From Sisyra terminalis (lineage: Eukaryota; Arthropoda; Insecta; Neuroptera; Sisyridae), in NCBI GenBank assembly GCA_958496175.1, contig OY292278.1, forward strand, positions 35,278,001 to 35,342,000: a stretch of DNA of 64,000 nt, given 5' to 3'. Within the stretch, counting starts at the first letter, position 1, and each line of letters starts with the position of its first letter. The notes below the pieces were generated by a model, which saw nothing but the letters and a program-made list of their open reading frames with translations, did no database searches and had not been told where the DNA came from. The position numbers were made by a program, and so were the translations under genes. Below, piece by piece: positions 40,101 to 52,716 of this stretch.

Positions 40101-40659
40101 TATCTTTGATTAGGTCAAGACCTGTCCAAAAAGATTATGGGAACCCAATTTTAATTATCGTACATTTCGTACGACTCTAAAATTCATTATAAACGATTCA
40201 AAAACCAATGATTCGCACTACAAAAATTGTTAATGTTTTTTTTTTTGTATTCTGTATTTCATTGTTAAGCAATGCGTAGTACAATTTTGAATGGGCAAAT
40301 CATTTGATTATTTAATTTAATATTGAAAATTATGGAGGCGTAATTTTAATGTTAATTTATAATCGCTTGTTGATACGTTTTTCTTTTCTTTGAGACTACG
40401 CAATGAAATTCAGTATTGTTGAGTTTTTGGTAACTTAAGACTTTCGTCACGGTCGACGTCGAACAATGTTGTTAAAAGGGCGCTCGTTTTTCATTTGTAT
40501 CTTCATTCTGATATTGTGATCGTGCGAGATTTTCGTGTTTCAATCCCTCTAATTATTATGGTTACGAATTTATCCCCCAAAGTCATTCGGTAACAAATCC
40601 TTTTAAACGTTTTTTTTTTCGTATTCTTCTTTTGCAATCTATGAACTTAATTGATTCAA
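37125..40659. other. Shared upstream region of Lkb1 and the debranching enzyme
   Basis: The two genes diverge from this 3.5 kb. The first 150 bases upstream of Lkb1 include the least AT-rich stretch (around 37225-37275), a plausible promoter. I saw no repeat family member or coding sequence; short frames near 39522 and 37723 show no domains. Confidence 0.6.
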
Positions 40660-43600
40660 ATGGTTGTTATTAAGTGCCAAGATGACCATGCCGTAAGTTC
40701 ATTTAAAAATAGAAATAAAGATAAGATAAATTGTGAAAAAATTGATTTCAATCGAAAATATTATGTCTAGCTTATCTTACCGGCGACAAGGGATGGTAGT
40801 AACGTTCCCGACGACTTGGGCGCACTACGTTTAAGAAATCGTTCTCATAGTCCAATTCTCGATATGGTTTACGTTCAGAGCCTCAATACTCAAGTGCGAG
40901 TGTTGACTTTGAACGACGGCGAACACCAGGACTCAACGTTGTATCGTCTCGAGAAGAATTATATTCTTCAGTTTCGCTTAGGTCCAAGTTTGCTTGGAAA
41001 ACGAGTGACAATTTATTGCAACTATCCAAGCGCTGATCTTGCCTACCAATATGATCAGACCAACGATAAGGGTGAACCGGAATTTATTCGGAACCAGTAT
41101 ATGGCTCTTCCATGGCATAGAGATGAAGACACGAAAAACACGGATGAAACTGCCGCGTATTGTGAAATCGAATTGAAAATTCCAGGAAGTTTTCATTACT
41201 ACTTCATCTACGACACATTGTATGTCCTTCAGAAAACCAAAATTTCCTTCACTAATCTCTGTTGAAATTTCAGAGATAATAAAGGACCGCAAGGTTCTGG
41301 ATTTTTCATCGTCGATCCTGAACTCCGCGTGGGTCCAGGTCACAATGAAATTATCCCCTTAGACTGCCTCCAATGTCAAACAGTAATCTCAAAACAATTA
41401 GGTCCACTGTCGACTTGGGAATCAAAACTTCGAGTCTCTCTAGAATCTGGGTACAACGTCGTTCATTTCACTCCAATTCAAGTATGAACTTTTACATTGG
41501 TTCTCTTAAACTATACAGTACATGGATATACTCATATGTATAAGAAAAAGCCATGGAGTTCACAAATGATACTCTCGTATGGGGTCTATACCAATAGGTA
41601 TAGTTATTCCGCATTGTACTTATAAATGACCAGCAATTGGCGACTTTTGAATCCATGTATTGTATAGTCTAAGTCATTTCTTTAGCAAACCCATTTTTGA
41701 AAACTCATCTTGATAATTAGGCTTTGGGAGGTTCAAATTCAGCGTACAGTTTGAGAGATCAAATGAAACTAAACCCGATTTTCAACGAGGGAAATCAAGC
41801 AGTTACGTTCAAAGATGTGGAACATATTATTTCAAAAATGCGCACCGATTGGAAAATGGTTTCCATTTGTGACATCGTCTTAAATCATACAGCAAATGAA
41901 ACCGATTGGCTACAAAGTCATCCAGAGTGTACTTACAATTGTCTCAATTCTCCACATCTACGTCCAGCATTTCTTCTGGACGCAGCTCTTCATCGTCTTA
42001 CATTAGACATCCAACAAGGATTATGGGAAATGAAAGGGATTCCTCGTTTAGTCACAACGGAAGACCACTTAAATGTAAAAAAATATATATCTTTCAAGTA
42101 TGAGTTTATAATTTTTGTTTTATTTTCCAGGCTATAAGACATGTTTTATATACAGAATATCTTCCCAAGATCAACATTCATGAAATGTATTTGGCCCATG
42201 TCAGCAATTATGTCACAGAATTTTTGAACATCGCTCGAAACCGCGTCCCACCTGTCGCAAACTCTTTGGAATCTCAAGAAAACTTAAAACTTATCCCTGA
42301 TCCTCAATATCGTCGTTTAAAGGCCACAATTGATATTGAAGTTGCGCTTCGTCTTTACAATATTTATCGGTAAGTATCCTTTTTCTTTCTTCATTTATCA
42401 TCCAAAAATTCTTAAAAGATATGACACTTATAAAATAAAAGCAATTGAAAAAAAAATACAGGAATCTACCCCGTATAAGCAAGTGTATCAATAGCCTATG
42501 GCAGCTAAAGCTTTTCTTTTATTAAATTGTTATTAATCGTCGCTTTACAACTACTAAGGTCTTTAGCGACTCTAGGGTTAATAAAAATCCGTAATCGATA
42601 AATATCGAAAATTTGCTCGATACGAGGATTGAACCCAACATCTACTTTTGGAGCGGTCACCTTGACCACTCGGCCACCAGTAGGTTTACGACAAAGTTTA
42701 AACTTAAAAAAATATATGGATCGAAGGAATCCATTTTTACATTGGAAATGATTTGTCTGTACCCTATTATTAAGTTCAGATTTTTAATTATAAAATATGA
42801 ATAATTTCGATTTTTCCAAATCTACCAAAGATTCTAAAACAACCCATATTTTTTAAAATTAATTTAATTTTTAACCTTTAGCCCCGATTGTTACGATGAA
42901 GAAACTCGCTTGAAAAAATGTAGCGAAGAGTTCAAAAACAAGTTAGAACAATTAAACAACGCTAAATATGAAGAAATTCAGGCCCATTTACGAGCTGCGG
43001 TGGATAATTCGATTGCGGGAATGCGATACCATCGAGTTCAAGCTGATGGACCAAAAATTAGCGATGTTTCCATTAAAAATCCGCTTGTTCCCTGTTATTT
43101 TACACATCACGGATCTGCGAATGCAAGTCTTCAGGATATGGAACGTTTGATGTACAGCACAGATGGGCGCTTTTTGATGGCTCATAACGGATGGGTGATG
43201 GATGCCGACCCTTTGAAGAACTTTGCCGCCGTTGATTCCAACATTTATATTCGTCGTGAATTGATTGCTTGGGGTGACAGTGTTAAACTTAGGTAATTTA
43301 TTACTAAAAAAAATACAGCCGAAATGTATTTAACAATTTTGGTCGGTAGATTTGGCGAAAAACCCGAAGATTGTCCATTTTTGTGGGACTATATGAAAAA
43401 ATATGTTGAACAAACAGCAAAAATTTTTGATGGAATTCGTTTAGATAATTGCCATTCAACCCCAATTCCCGTCGCCGAGTATATGTTGGACGCTGGACGT
43501 CGAGTACGGCCAGATTTATATGTGGTAGCAGAATTGTTCACTAATTCTGATCAAAAAGATAACATCTTTGTTAATCGTTTGGGAATTAATTCATTGATTC

Positions 43601-46600
43601 GAGGTAGAATTGATTTTTATTTTGACATTACAGATAAAGTTGTATAATAATTGAAATTATAGAGGCAATGTCTGCGTGGGATTCACATGAATTGGGACGT
43701 CTTGTTTATCGTTATGGAGGGGTCCCTGTAGGAGCGTTCCGACAACCTCGAGTTCGCCCACTAGTTCCAAGTATTGCTCATGCAATGTTTTTGGATTTGA
43801 CTCATGACAATCCATGTCCAATTGATAAACGTAGCGTTTTTGATCTTCTTCCCAGTACAGCTTTGGTTAATATGTCGTATTGCGCCAGTGGATCTAATCG
43901 AGGCTACGATGAACTCGTTCCACATCATGTATGTGAATTTTCTTTGAAAATTCTAAAGAAAATTATTTATTTTACTATTTAATTACAGATCCATGTTGTG
44001 GATGAAACTCGTGAATACACTGAGTGGGCAGATAACGAAGCTCTTGCTACAGGAAATTCGCGTTACGTTAGCCTAAATTCGGGAATAATAGCTGCAAAAC
44101 GAGCTCTTAACGATTTACACTATCGTCTTGGAGCCGAAGGCTACAATCAAGTTTTCGTTGATCAAATGGACACAGACGTCGTTGCCGTAACACGTCATTG
44201 TCCTGAAACGCACCAATCGGTCGTTTTAGTGGCATTTACAGCCTTTAAACATCCACCAGAAAACGGGGCATACGACCAACGTTATATCCGTCCGTTGCGT
44301 GTAGAAGGCATTGTCGAAGAAGTCATCTTGGAAGCTAGTTTGAGCCATATCAACGCTCGTTCTGCCGGCGGCTCAAAGTATGCAACCAGCAAAACTTTCG
44401 TCAAAGACAACTTATACGTAAACGGACTCAATGAATATGAACTCGAAATCCGCGAACGGCTCTCATTGCAACAATCGGCCGTACTAGAAAGAGTCGAATC
44501 TTCTGAGCCGAATGTCACACAAATGAAATTTAAGAATTTCAAACCAGGCAGCGTTATTGCAATTCGAGTTTCCCTACAAAATACCGTCCGTCCTGCCATA
44601 TCAAAGTTGAGACAATTAATTACTGAATTTAACGATCCAATCACTTATAACGAATTGAGCAAGATTGTCAATAAGTTAACACTGGCAGATTTGAACCGAG
44701 TTTTGTTCCGTTGCGATCAAGAAGAGCAAGATGATGGAAAAGGATTTGGTGCGTACGATATTCCTGGACATGGACCATTGGTTTACTGCGGACTTCAAGG
44801 TAACAAATTTAACATATGGTGGCAGGTATTTAAAGGCATTTTAAATGTTCAAAAAACCCATTGGAAGTCTTTTAATGTTATTAAGATAATTTTAAATGTA
44901 ATCATTTCAAAACTCCTTTTTTTAGTAGCGTTTTATGTTAACCATTCTTTTCTTATAGCCCCACGTACAACAATGAAAAAGCATTAATTTGATTTTATCT
45001 ATACGGAAACCGTGGTCATAACTTTTTTGGCCGACTGATTAAAAAAGTATAAACATTTGGAGACTTGCGAAAATTAGTCATATTATGGCAATAATTTCCC
45101 ATTTTTGTTGTATTTGAAGATTCATACTTATTCATATACAAATACAGTCATGTCTTAATAACAGGGTAGTCAAGGGAAATATTGTTATCTCCAATTTGTT
45201 AGATAATTAAATACTAGAGAGCACTGGATTTGGCACTAGTGAACCTCTATATTTTATGTAGGATTCCCATTGATTATGTGCATAGAGTGGAGCGTATATT
45301 TGTCCTCTTGTGCCTACTAAAACTAAATAATAAAATTTTGAATTGATTGCGCTTTAATCACATGAAAAAAGTTGAAAACAGAATGACCATTTTTTGTAAA
45401 AGAATTCACGTAAAGTGTAGCATATCACTTAAACTACACTTCTGCGGTTATTATGATTATTATTGTCTGTCCAGAATGTGACTCAAAAATAAATTGAAAT
45501 GCAATCCTTTTTCAGGAATAATGTCTTTATTGGCTCAAATTCGTCCAAATAACGATCTCGGACATCCACTTTGTAACAATCTTCGTGATGGAAATTGGAT
45601 GATTGGTTTGTATGAAAATTTTATAAAACTACTGTAGTATAAGCAAACATTTGTTTTCTAGATTATATTTTCAATCGTTTAAAAGTTGATCCTGGTACAG
45701 CCGAATTGGGACAATGGTTTGAAAACGCTGGAAGAAATCTTAAAGAAATTCCTCGTTATTTAATTCCAAGTTACTTCGACATTATTATTACCGGAACGTA
45801 TATTTTATTAATTCAGCATTGTTATAATTTAATGTCCGAGTAAGTAATCTTAAAGACTGAATGAAAAAATTTTTGCTATTTTTTTTTCGTTTCAAGTTTT
45901 GTCAAACAAGGTTCAATGTTTGTACGTACTTTGGCTCTTGGTTCAGTCCAATGCGGTGGAGTGGTTCGATCGGCAAATTTACCAGCATTGTCGCCGAATT
46001 TGGCGTCGCCAGTTCCACCACGTTTTGTTAACGAACACGGCGAAACGATTCAACAGTTTTTGACTCTTTCGGCTGGATTGCCACATTTCAGTACGGGATA
46101 TATGCGAAATTGGGGTCGTGATACCTTTATTGCTTTGCGAGGTTTGTTTATCCTTACTGGGCGTCATCAGGAAGCACGCTACCATATTCTGGCATACGCC
46201 CAATGTCTTCGTCATGGTCTAATCCCAAATCTTCTCGATGGAGGCAAAAATGCGCGATTTAATTGCCGCGACGCAGTCTGGTGGTGGTTATATTGCATCC
46301 AAGCTTATGTAAAAGAAGTTCCCAATGGAAATACTATTTTAAATGATTTGGTTTCTCGAATATTCCCTCAAGATGAATCTCCAGCGTTTGAAGCAGGACA
46401 AGTTGTAAGATAAAAGCCAATTTAATTTAAGATAATTTTTAATTATTTTCTTTGGAAGGATCAACCTTTGCACGAGGTTATTCAAGAAGCATTAAACGTT
46501 CATTTCCAAGGATTATGTTTCCGAGAACGGAACGCAGGACGTACAATCGATGCACATATGGCCGATAGAGGATTTAATAATCAAATCGGCGTTCATCCCG

Positions 46601-48944
46601 AAACCGGATTTGTTTTTGGTGGCAATGAATCAAACTGTGGTACGTGGATGGACAAAATGGGTTCATCAGATAAAGCAGGCACACGTGGAAAGCCGGCAAC
46701 CCCTAGAGATGGCTCCGCCGTTGAGCTAATCGGCTTATCGTATAGTGCGTTGAAATGGCTCGACGAAATTTATCGGTCAGGCGAATTCCCCTATGGAAGT
46801 GTTCAGCGAAAACATCGAGATGGTAAATAGAAAACAAAATATCTAAGGATTACCTTAGTCTTACGTCTTCAGCTATGTGACGTAAAAATATGTCTATATT
46901 TACAATAGCAGATTTAATTCTTATATTAAGCTACACTTGGTGCTATTCCATTTGTGACTAATAGAGTAGCACTACGAGGAATTAAACCAATTTATTATGT
47001 AAGTTTTTGAAATAATTTTATCAACAACTTTAGGTTCGCTCACCACCTGGACATATAAGCAATGGGCCGATAAAATTGCAGCAAGTTTCGAACGCCACTT
47101 TTGGGTAAATACACAGCCGTCGAGCACAGAACCAAGGCCTGATTTGGTGCATCGTCGCGGAATTTATAAGGACACTTGCGGAGCTGCCCAGCCATGGACT
47201 GATTATCAACTTCGGTGCAATTTCCCGATTGCTATGGTCGTCGTACGTATTTTAAATCATTAATGGACAAAACAGAACATCACTTATGAAACTTAAAATA
47301 TGCACATCACAGCTGGCCAGTTTTAAAAAATAGATTTGGGAGTGAAAATGAACTTGAGCAATATAAATATTACATGTTCTGTTTTGACATACGACCATTG
47401 AATCGATTCAAATTAATTTGAATATATTTTTGATTTAAGGCGCCTGAAATGTTTAATCCACAGCATGCTTGGATTGCTTTACAAAAAGCCGAAGAAATTC
47501 TTCTAGGACCACTAGGAATGAGAACTTTAGATCCAAAAGATTGGGCCTATAATGGATATTATGACAATTCAAATGATACGAATGATCCTAAAGTAGCACA
47601 TGGCTTTAATTACCATCAAGGACCGGTAATTATTTTTTCTTTTATGTTCTCAATACTTTCTAAATTTAGTCTATCCCATCAAGTTGAAATTTAGCACACT
47701 ATTTTAAGAATGAGTTTCAAGTAACTATTTCTTAAGAAACATCCTTACTTTTTAAAAAAATACAATCTTTTTGCGCTAAATTAAATTGTAAAGGGATAAA
47801 CTTTGGTTCCACTTACTAATGTTGCGAATTGTTCAGTGTCCCGGATTCTATATTCGAGATTCAGATTTATTAAAATCATCGTAAAACGAAGATTAAAGAT
47901 CGGAAAAGCAGAGCGTATTTTTTCTAATTTATAATACAAGGGTTTCCAATGATCAGAAAAATTCATTGAATTGAAGTAAAAATCAGGGAAGTCAGGAAAC
48001 TTGTTAAAGAAACACACTATAAGATGTTATTTTTTTCATAATTTGGTTCGTACTTAATTTGGATAAGATGTAAACGTCTTCTTAATTAAGCATAGTATTT
48101 AATGAATCTGTATTTAGAATAAATCCAATTGAGATATGATGGGAATGGTCTGGAGAAAAAACTATTTTTTTTTCTGAAAAATCAGGGAATTTATCTTGAA
48201 GAAAAAATTGGCATTCCAACATTGTCTTTGATGTAACGGAAATGATATAGCCTTTCCAGTCCGGTAATCAAGGATCTATTTTGTTATAATCCAATTGGTA
48301 AAGGTTGTGCGTTGTTTTTTTTAATTATCATTTATCGTCACTACATTACAATTAAGGTCTTTAGCGATTCTAGAGTTATAAAAAATTCAAATTCGAGAAA
48401 AATCGAAAATTTGCCCAAATCGAGGATCGAACCGAACATCTACAGGTTTTGGAACGGTCACCTTGACCAGTAGAGGATATTGTCTTTTATTTATTGTTGT
48501 TATATAATATGCGTTATAACGCATATAATAATACTATAACGCATATAATAATAATACAACGCATATAATAATATGCGTTGCTATATAAAACGAACTGATT
48601 TTATATTTTTGTTTAAAGTGGAAATACTTCATTGAGAAATACTTTTTCAGGAATGGTTATGGCCTGTTGGATGGTTTTTGCGAGCGAAACTATATTTCTC
48701 TCAAGAAAATGGAGAATTATTAAAAACTATTAGTAATGTACGTGGAATTTTGTCACGACATCTTCAGGAATTACAAACATCACCATGGCGAGGTCTTCCA
48801 GAGTTGACGAACAAAGACGGCGCCTACTGTTCGGATAGTACTCGTACACAAGCGTGGAGCAACGCTTGTATCTTGGAAGTTTTGTACGACCTACAACAAC
48901 TGGAAGAGAAACAGCCCATTGTGCTGAATACGGAGGATTACTGA
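40660..48944 (+). CDS. AGL: Glycogen debranching enzyme (4-alpha-glucanotransferase / amylo-1,6-glucosidase)
   Basis: Removes glycogen branch points with two activities on one chain. Sixteen exons: 40660-40692, 40771-41219, 41274-41481, 41721-42074, 42131-42369, 42882-43292, 43350-43603, 43663-43928, 43989-44799, 45516-45605, 45662-45839, 45897-46404, 46459-46822, 47034-47242, 47440-47625, 48651-48944; total 1617 residues (human about 1530). Transferase residues are visible: RLDNCHST (Asp about 597), VVAELF (Glu about 626), LTHDN (Asp about 698), with the same spacing as human Asp526/Glu555/Asp627. The glucosidase half has [30 protein letters not shown] and [13 protein letters not shown]. The 11-residue first exon ([11 protein letters not shown]) is the least certain part; it joins in phase to an AG at 40770. 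Introns 5 and 15 carry SINE copies. Confidence 0.96.
42525..42686 (-). repeat. tRNA-derived SINE with intact A and B boxes
   Basis: Read on the minus strand: start CCTACTGGTGGCCGAGTGG holding the A box TGGCCGAGTGG (42666-42676), B box GGTTCAATCC (42626-42635), then a unique body and the tail GACGATTAATAAC. A/B-box sequence and spacing resemble tRNA-Ser/Leu. It lies antisense in intron 5 of the debranching enzyme. This is the best copy for defining the family. Confidence 0.88.
48326..48475 (-). repeat. tRNA-derived SINE with partial A-box deletion
   Basis: Matches the family over tail, body and B box (GAGGATCGAACC on plus), but at the A box the plus strand goes from ACCTTGACCA straight to GTAGAGG, deleting about ten bases including CTCGGCCAC. 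Intron 15 of the debranching enzyme. Confidence 0.8.
48500..48585. repeat. AT-rich tandem repeat around GCATATAATAAT
   Basis: About four units of AACGCATATAATAAT, flanked by ATATGCGTT palindromes, just downstream of the SINE in intron 15 of the debranching enzyme. Confidence 0.75.
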
Positions 48945-49046
48945 CTTCACTATGCGTGTGTATCATCAGCACGAACTCGCACGAACGGCACAAACGCAGC
49001 ACCTTTTTCGCGCACCAATTTCACCAACCAAAACACAATCAAAAGA
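48945..49046 (+). promoter_or_regulatory. 102-base spacer between debranching enzyme stop and next ORF
   Basis: Higher in G+C than its surroundings and without AATAAA or ATTAAA on the plus strand. It could be 3' UTR of the debranching enzyme, promoter/5' leader of the next gene, or the internal spacer of a shared transcript. Confidence 0.4.
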
Positions 49047-50477
49047 ATGATAACCAGCACTCGGGGTCGCAAATCTCGATCACACGCAGACACCGCAAAA
49101 ACTGAAGACCCCACGAGGACCTTTTCGCGGCATAAACACACTAAATGGAATCCATTTAGAGCGTTTCGTCGTAACTGTCCTCGTACAACGTCCGACAAAC
49201 GAGGCCATGTTTTCAAATTTTGGACGCGGCCAAAGAAACGCCGACGCAACCAACTACGGCAAACCTACATCAAAAATCGGTTTAAAATGTCTCGGGAACA
49301 ACTCTCTGAGGATGAACTCAAGACACCAAAACGAATTACTTCGTTTCGTCTGTCTTCAACAGACCTTAATGTCCTATCGGCTGCTTACAAATATTCTCCA
49401 ATTGTCTACAGCGATTTGTATTTTAAACATGGCCTTCCATTGAACGCCAAAATTTTAAATCATGGATGTTTAACTCAACTTCCAAATGGAACCTTATATC
49501 AACGTCCTCGAATTAAATATACCAAAAAATATGATGCTTTCGTTACGTTTAGTTATGAAGAGCAAATGCAAAAAAATCAGGATAGGGCCATCGAGGAATT
49601 TGTAACAGAAAACGATGTATTACGTTCTAAAAATTATATGCCGTTATATTTGTCGGACGATATTAAAACTAGAAATTTTCGTGCACTCATATTAATAGAT
49701 TATAATGTTAGCGTAGATAGAATTTTAATAAATAATCAAGATTTCAAAACAAAATGTATGGAAAAAATATTCATGAATGAGTTAAGTTTTTCGCGATACA
49801 ACGGAATGATTCGGCTCGAATCAACTGGACAGGTGTTTGAAGAATATTTCTTTGAAAAATCTTTTGAGGAATATTTTTCTAGATGCAAAGGATATAATGT
49901 GAACAAAATTAATCGGCGTGGTTCGATTAAGACTAATTTTCCAGGAAGAAGTACAAATCAAAAGATGGATCTCAATGCCATCACGTATGATATCAGCTTT
50001 AGTGAGCGGCAGCGATCTCCTTCGGCATCTCCCGGACCAGTTAGACGTTCTCCTATTCCTTTCAATGCGGGAAAAAACCCAAATTTGTCTCAATCAATGT
50101 TGGATTTGTTGGACATGGGCGGAAACTATAACAACGTGACGGGCAGTCCCAAATCGGTTGAGAAATTTTTGCATCGACGTCAAAAAATGTTGGAGCAAAT
50201 GCGTAATAATTATGGTGGATATTTAGATGTGGAACGCCTGGATTTGGATAAGTGGGACGTCGCAGGTGGAGACCCAAAAATGTGGGAACCTCTGCTGCTG
50301 CTACAGCAGCAGCAACAAAACCCTAACGAGCGCCCATTAATCGAAGACAACTTCACAAGTCGAAAAGCGAGACTGAGCCGAGCGGAACAACAGAAAATTA
50401 CTCGAATCACCATTGGCTATACAATGGCCTTTTTCCTATTAACCATTATTACATTTTTTATATTATATTTCACATGA
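49047..50477 (+). CDS. Uncharacterised intronless tail-anchored protein
   Basis: I do not recognise the family. The open frame has 476 codons. The first 80 residues are very Arg/Lys-rich; a second ATG at 49287 (MSREQLSEDE) has an equally good context, and the more G+C-rich sequence before it may be 5' leader, so a 396-residue protein is the safer reading. The middle (about residues 90-290) is globular-looking with many aromatic residues (VYSDLYFKHGLP, MPLYLSDDI, FEEYFFEKSFEEYF). Then a Ser/Pro stretch (RQRSPSASPGPVRRSP), a short Gln run, and a single C-terminal membrane segment (GYTMAFFLLTIITFFILYF) followed by Thr: a tail anchor with the rest in the cytosol. No introns, unlike its neighbours, so it may be a retrogene or simply compact. 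Confidence 0.75.
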   Translation: MITSTRGRKSRSHADTAKTEDPTRTFSRHKHTKWNPFRAFRRNCPRTTSDKRGHVFKFWTRPKKRRRNQLRQTYIKNRFKMSREQLSEDELKTPKRITSFRLSSTDLNVLSAAYKYSPIVYSDLYFKHGLPLNAKILNHGCLTQLPNGTLYQRPRIKYTKKYDAFVTFSYEEQMQKNQDRAIEEFVTENDVLRSKNYMPLYLSDDIKTRNFRALILIDYNVSVDRILINNQDFKTKCMEKIFMNELSFSRYNGMIRLESTGQVFEEYFFEKSFEEYFSRCKGYNVNKINRRGSIKTNFPGRSTNQKMDLNAITYDISFSERQRSPSASPGPVRRSPIPFNAGKNPNLSQSMLDLLDMGGNYNNVTGSPKSVEKFLHRRQKMLEQMRNNYGGYLDVERLDLDKWDVAGGDPKMWEPLLLLQQQQQNPNERPLIEDNFTSRKARLSRAEQQKITRITIGYTMAFFLLTIITFFILYFT

Positions 50478-52716
50478 ACAGTGGGGAAATTTTAGATTTT
50501 TACAATTGGTTTGAATAGATTACAAATAGATTTGCGTAAAAAATATAATACAAAATTTGGTGTTGCCTTTTTAATGCTGTGAGTTTTTCTTTTCATTGTT
50601 TGTGTCCTTAAAAACATTCAGGATTAAAAATTTACAAAAAAAAAAAGATAAAATTGTAGCAATGCAAGCCTTTTTATTTAAATGTTCATTACAAATACAT
50701 TATTTACGAGAAAACCACGACTTTAGAAACTACGTCATTAAATATTTTTAATATTTTAAATTAATAATTTAGGGGACTTTAGAAAAAAAAATCAACTTTT
50801 TTTCTAAATCGCGCTTTTTTCAAATTTTTAAAAAATTGTTACTACATATTAAGAAAAATTGCTAAATTTACGGTTTGTTGCTTTAAGAAAAAAATGTTTA
50901 AAAAATAAATAATAAATATATTATCTGTTAAAAAAAATATTTCATGCAATTTATTATTGAATTAATATATTTTCTTCTAGAAGATCAAAATCTACGAGTG
51001 CGACATAGGAACATATTTCTTTTTTTATAAATTTATTTCAAAAAATTAAATTGACATGCAAATTCTTAAATTACGTCTAATACACAATTTTGTATACAAG
51101 TCTTGTTAAGTATTTACATTTTATGTCTCCAATTTTATGGAAATATTTGATATTCGAATCGCTTATTAAAGAAAATATTTGTACAGTGGGTTAATTGATA
51201 TTGTACAAGCCTCAATTTCACAAACTTTCCCGGAAAACGGAATTACTCTCTTACGGAATAAATGTATTACTTTTGGTTAATTAGTTATATTCATGACCAA
51301 ACAAGATTTTTTCGTTGGCTTATAACAATTTATATTGTCGCAATATATGCATATTTACATTGGAGTATATCTTATGAATTATCAATCCAAAGGTGGGTTA
51401 TAATGAATAAGAAATACCGCAAATATGTAATAATTTTAACAATTGCTCTTTTTTACGATTATATCATAAAATTAAATACTGAATACACGTTTTAAACATA
51501 TATGATTCCACTTAAGTAGATATACTTAATTAACCATACGGCTACATGGAAGAAAGCAGCTTTATTTTTTCCAAATAATTGGGGACATATTTTATAACAC
51601 AGTATACAGACTGGTATGCAAAATCATGATCTAATACAATTGAGCCTATACGACCCAATTGATTCCAACTTCAGTCTAACTATAATCGCACTTTAATTAA
51701 TTTCTACAAGATTATCAAATATTTAAGTAAGATATAAATACATCCCCCTTTTCAATTACAATTCTAAATTAAAAATACAGAAAAAAATACATTTTAATTG
51801 CCTTGAGACTTTGTCCGACTAGATATTCGTATCTTCAAATAAATTTACCTCGGGGACATTCATATATTATGTAAGGCAATTTTTACCATCTCTAAACCCT
51901 CTCTTCCCTTAAAAAAACAGACTAATTTACTAATATGGAAATTTGCACACCCTCTACCCTAAAGTTACTTACAATTATTGAATATCCCTTTAGTATGTTT
52001 TCAATCTTCTAAGAGAATATTTCAATAGAAGTAGAAGCTTTAAACTTTCGGTAGGTTTTTTAAATGAAATTAAAATTGAACTTAACAATACGAATAACTG
52101 AAATAAATCAACTGCAGTATATATGTCGTTCTGTTGAAAGTATATTGCTAAAATTTACTTTAAATTTGCATGAATTCATGCGTTAAAATTTAAAATATTT
52201 TCTAGTCCATTTACACCTTAAGTTTAGTATTAGTTCACTTTATACAATTAAGATATTTATACAAAATGCAAACATTTAGACACATAATCAAGTCTAATTT
52301 AAAAAAAAAAAACATTTAATTTTCCCTTTAAAAAACCAAACCACTTTGCATGCATTATGGTAAACCAGTATAACTGGTTTACGAACATTGTTCAGAGGTA
52401 TTGTTTTGGAACATTGTTCATTATATTTTGGTGGTATGTGTATATTCGACATAAAAAAGCAAGTCATTAATAGAAAAATAAGTGAAGTGCAAAACTTCTA
52501 CTTCTACTTAAATTCACTTTGATCCCATTTCCGTTCGAAAGAAAATCATTTCAAATAAAATTAAATTTAACGTTTCTTTCCTCAGTTCACTCGTGAAATA
52601 TGTTGGAATACCAGGATAAAAATTCAAAGTAAATAACGAAAAAACCAAGAAAAACAAAAATAAAATCAGTTTATTTAATCGTAACATAAACTAAAATCCA
52701 GTAATCCAACAAAAAG
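50478..52716. other. Intergenic region between two convergent genes
   Basis: AT-rich 2.2 kb with the 3' ends of the tail-anchored gene (+) and LMBRD2 (-). The first plus-strand AATAAA signals I see are more than 400 bases past the stop near 50905. A plus-strand 77-codon frame at 51262-51495 has no recognisable features. No repeats recognised. Confidence 0.6.
52670..52675 (-). terminator. Poly(A) signal of LMBRD2
   Basis: TTTATT on the plus strand, i.e. AATAAA on the minus strand, 42 bases past the LMBRD2 stop codon. Confidence 0.55.

Noticed and set aside
42616..42686. tRNA gene on the minus strand (A and B boxes present)
   Set aside because: Cannot fold into a complete cloverleaf, lacks an acceptor stem pair, and recurs as a dispersed repeat: it is a tRNA-derived SINE.
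44282..44644. 120-codon minus-strand frame
   Set aside because: Antisense to the longest exon of the debranching enzyme.
48950..49249. 99-codon minus-strand frame opposite the start of the tail-anchored gene
   Set aside because: Antisense shadow of the Arg/Lys-rich leader; the hydrophobic stretch mirrors basic codons on the other strand.
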